The translations under genes and the position numbers were made by a program. From Palsa-504 sp963753195 (GTDB lineage Bacteria; Actinomycetota; Actinomycetes; Streptosporangiales; Streptosporangiaceae), in assembly GCA_963753195.1 (NCBI GenBank), contig CAVWBH010000002.1, forward strand, positions 124,001 through 188,000: 64,000 nucleotides of DNA, given 5' to 3'. The notes under the pieces are model-generated. The model saw only the letters and a list, made by a program, of their open reading frames with translations, did not search any database and was not told where the DNA came from. Shown in pieces: positions 62,830-64,000 of this stretch (position 1 is its first letter; each line of letters opens with the position of its first letter).

Positions 62830-63375
62830 ATGACAACTCCCATGCGAAGAGCAGAAGAACCGCCGCCGGGGTCCTCGGGGCCTGCTCGGTGGATCGAGCC
62901 GGGACCCCTGTGGGCGGGCGGAGTCGCGACGGCGGTCGTCGCGGCCTTGATCGCACTGGCCGGCATCCTGATCACCCGGTGGCTGCTCACGATCCCGATC
63001 CTGGCCCCCAAGGAAGACGGTGCCTGGGGCAGCGCGCACACCGGGGCGTACGTGCTCGCAGCCGCCGCGGCCGCGCTCGTGGCCACGGCGATCATGCACC
63101 TCCTGCTGCTCACCACGCCGCGGCCGCAGCTGTTCTTTGCCTGGATCATCGGCCTGGCCACACTGGTCGCAGTCGTGTTCCCATTCAGCACGACCGCGCC
63201 GCTGGCCCAGAAGGTCGCCACGGCCCTGGTCAACCTGGTGCTGGGCTTCGCGATCGGCACCTTGCTCAGCGGGGTAGCCGCACGGGCGGTCCGGCGCCGG
63301 CGGCCCGCCGACTACCAGTCCAGCCCGCCCCCCTACCCGCCGGCCTCCCCGACCTCAGGCGACCGCTACCGCTGA
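62830..63375 (+). CDS. Small multi-pass membrane protein (DUF6069-like)
   Basis: The 181-residue protein has four membrane helices (PLWAGGVATAVVAALIALAGILI; AYVLAAAAAALVATAIMHLLLL; QLFFAWIIGLATLVAVVF; VATALVNLVLGFAIGTLLSGVA) and a Pro/Tyr-rich tail. This pattern matches the actinobacterial DUF6069-type proteins by memory, with low certainty; function unknown. AAGG lies 6 nt before the ATG. It converges with the MmcQ/YjbR-like gene, with a strong palindrome between. Confidence 0.7.
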   Translation: MTTPMRRAEEPPPGSSGPARWIEPGPLWAGGVATAVVAALIALAGILITRWLLTIPILAPKEDGAWGSAHTGAYVLAAAAAALVATAIMHLLLLTTPRPQLFFAWIIGLATLVAVVFPFSTTAPLAQKVATALVNLVLGFAIGTLLSGVAARAVRRRRPADYQSSPPPYPPASPTSGDRYR

Positions 63376-63513
63376 GCGCCTCACCGCGACACCGGGCAGG
63401 TGCCGTTCCTCCGCCGCCGCTCCACCCTGCGAGGCAGCACCTCGGGACCCGTTCCGGCTTCGAGGCGGCCGTAGTCCGCGCCCGCCCGCGCGGGCGCAGA
63501 CCGGCCGAGCGTT

Positions 63514-63559
63514 ATTGTGGATCGTTACTGCCCGCGGGCGGGCAGTAACGATCCACAAT
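63514..63559. terminator. 46-bp near-perfect palindrome between convergent genes
   Basis: Arms of 22 bases (63514-63535 and 63538-63559) are exactly complementary around a 2-nt centre. It sits between convergent genes, so a bidirectional terminator is the plain reading. Its length and tiny loop are unusual, and it gives two false frames in opposite directions with the same start. The 305 nt from 63376 to 63680 hold nothing else except the 22-bp repeat at 63653. Confidence 0.6.
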
Positions 63560-63652
63560 GATCCGGACGGCCCGGGCGGGGGTGTACCGGCGGTCGGGCG
63601 GAGGCATCAGAGGCGTATGTCTTGGGGCGTATGTCTGGAGGGTCGCGCGGCG

Positions 63653-63700
63653 AGCCGGCTAGGTCCGGGCGGCCAGCCGGCTAGGTCCGGGCGGCGAGCC
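63653..63700 (-). repeat. 22-bp tandem repeat across the end of the MmcQ/YjbR-like gene
   Basis: Two copies of agccggctaggtccgggcgg(c/a)(c) with period 22 plus a 4-nt start of a third. The second copy carries the TAG stop of the gene; the first lies beyond it. Confidence 0.75.
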
Positions 63701-64000
63701 AGGCGGCGGCGCGGGTAGGAGAGGCGCGGGCGAGCCAGGCGTCCTGGATGATCTCGGCCAGTTCCGCCACGGTGAGCTCGCTGAGGCGGCTGGCCCGGAT
63801 CAGGACCGACGGGTGGCCGTCGAAGTGGGGAGTGGTGAAGAAGGGGGACGCCGGGTCCTGGACCAGGGCCTGCTTGTCGGCTTCGGAACCGACCCAGAAC
63901 ATGATCACGTCCGGATACCGCTCACCGGTGCCCGGGTCGACGGCGTCCGGGCGGGGGGTCCGGAAGAACACGAACGACCTGCCGCCGACCTGGTAGACAG
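63681..64000 (-). CDS. MmcQ/YjbR-family protein, partial (start outside the window)
   Basis: The frame is open from the window edge to the TAG at 63681-63683 and gives about 105 residues: VYQVGGRSFVFFRTPRP at the edge, then the segment DVIMFWVGSEADKQALVQDPASPFFTTPHFDGHPSVLIRASRL and LTVAELAEIIQDAWLARASP. This is the C-terminal part of the MmcQ/YjbR fold (double-wing, CyaY-like), known as DNA-binding-like in some members but of unknown role. The GTG at 63971 is internal, because conserved sequence continues before it. Confidence 0.85.
   Translation of the reverse strand, partial: VYQVGGRSFVFFRTPRPDAVDPGTGERYPDVIMFWVGSEADKQALVQDPASPFFTTPHFDGHPSVLIRASRLSELTVAELAEIIQDAWLARASPTRAAAWLAART

Noticed and set aside
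13490..63700. Repeat arrays as possible CRISPRs
   Set aside because: Units are 6-27 bp, contiguous without spacers, and mostly inside reading frames; no cas genes are present.
63355..63718. Two frames in opposite directions starting with nearly the same dozen residues
   Set aside because: Both starts come from the two arms of the 46-bp palindrome; neither has codon bias or a continuing domain.
1..64000. Whole window as a prophage or conjugative island
   Set aside because: No structural phage, integrase, relaxase or replication genes were found; most genes are ordinary chromosomal families with uniform codon bias.

Overview
The window is high-GC DNA with strong third-position G/C bias. Its gene families point to a free-living actinomycete (Actinomycetota), possibly near Streptosporangiales: NarL/LuxR-type two-component pairs, SigK/RskA, an ECF42 sigma factor with its YCII partner, DUF427, DUF4389, Ser/Thr kinases and SbcCD. 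The taxonomic placement is inference. I saw no rRNA, tRNA or CRISPR array.

Layout. 0-2.9 kb: the end of an ArsR/DeoR-like regulator, a DUF488 protein, a small Cys-containing ORF, a PAS protein, and a vapBC toxin-antitoxin cassette lying between two remnants of one decayed DUF222/HNH endonuclease gene. 2.9-11.3 kb: an SGNH lipoprotein, a membrane protein/response regulator/histidine kinase operon, a divergent ABC exporter operon, and an epoxide-hydrolase-like enzyme. 11.5-16 kb: an anchored Ig-like protein and a Ser/Thr kinase, then a psuG-psuK pair for pseudouridine breakdown and a universal stress protein. 16.6-21.8 kb: sbcDC and a membrane protein. 22-30.3 kb: a penicillin-binding lipoprotein, adenine deaminase, a DrrAB-type exporter, an MFS exporter, hydrolase and VOC genes, and an RsbW-like ATP-binding protein.

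30.3-33.8 kb: an inverted-repeat-rich intergenic stretch, a Dabb protein, and an 864-residue protein joining a STAND/KAP-like P-loop NTPase to a Ser/Thr kinase. This is the best candidate for an undescribed signalling or defence protein. 33.8-40.1 kb: a DHFR-like/YCII/ECF42 operon, then a CoA-transferase and two acyl-CoA dehydrogenases that look like an acyl-CoA catabolic module. 40.3-48.8 kb: a cytidylate-kinase-like protein, a glycosyltransferase, a siderophore-interacting protein, methyltransferase, VOC, class I aldolase, SDR, quinone-oxidoreductase-like and DUF4389 genes. 48.9-52.5 kb: two scars made of truncated genes among intact methyltransferase, endonuclease-fold and DUF427 genes. 52.5-64 kb: cupin, gamma carbonic anhydrase, xylulokinase, SigK/RskA, a response regulator/histidine kinase/ABC operon, a membrane-anchored molybdopterin oxidoreductase, a small membrane protein, and an MmcQ/YjbR protein cut by the window end.

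Recurring themes. Many genes have a -10-like hexamer 6-7 nt before the start codon and no Shine-Dalgarno, so leaderless mRNAs look common. Operon genes overlap as ATGA, GTGA, TGATG and, unusually, CTGA and TTGA. At least ten short tandem repeats lie in coding sequence and keep the frame. Several places show deletion scars.
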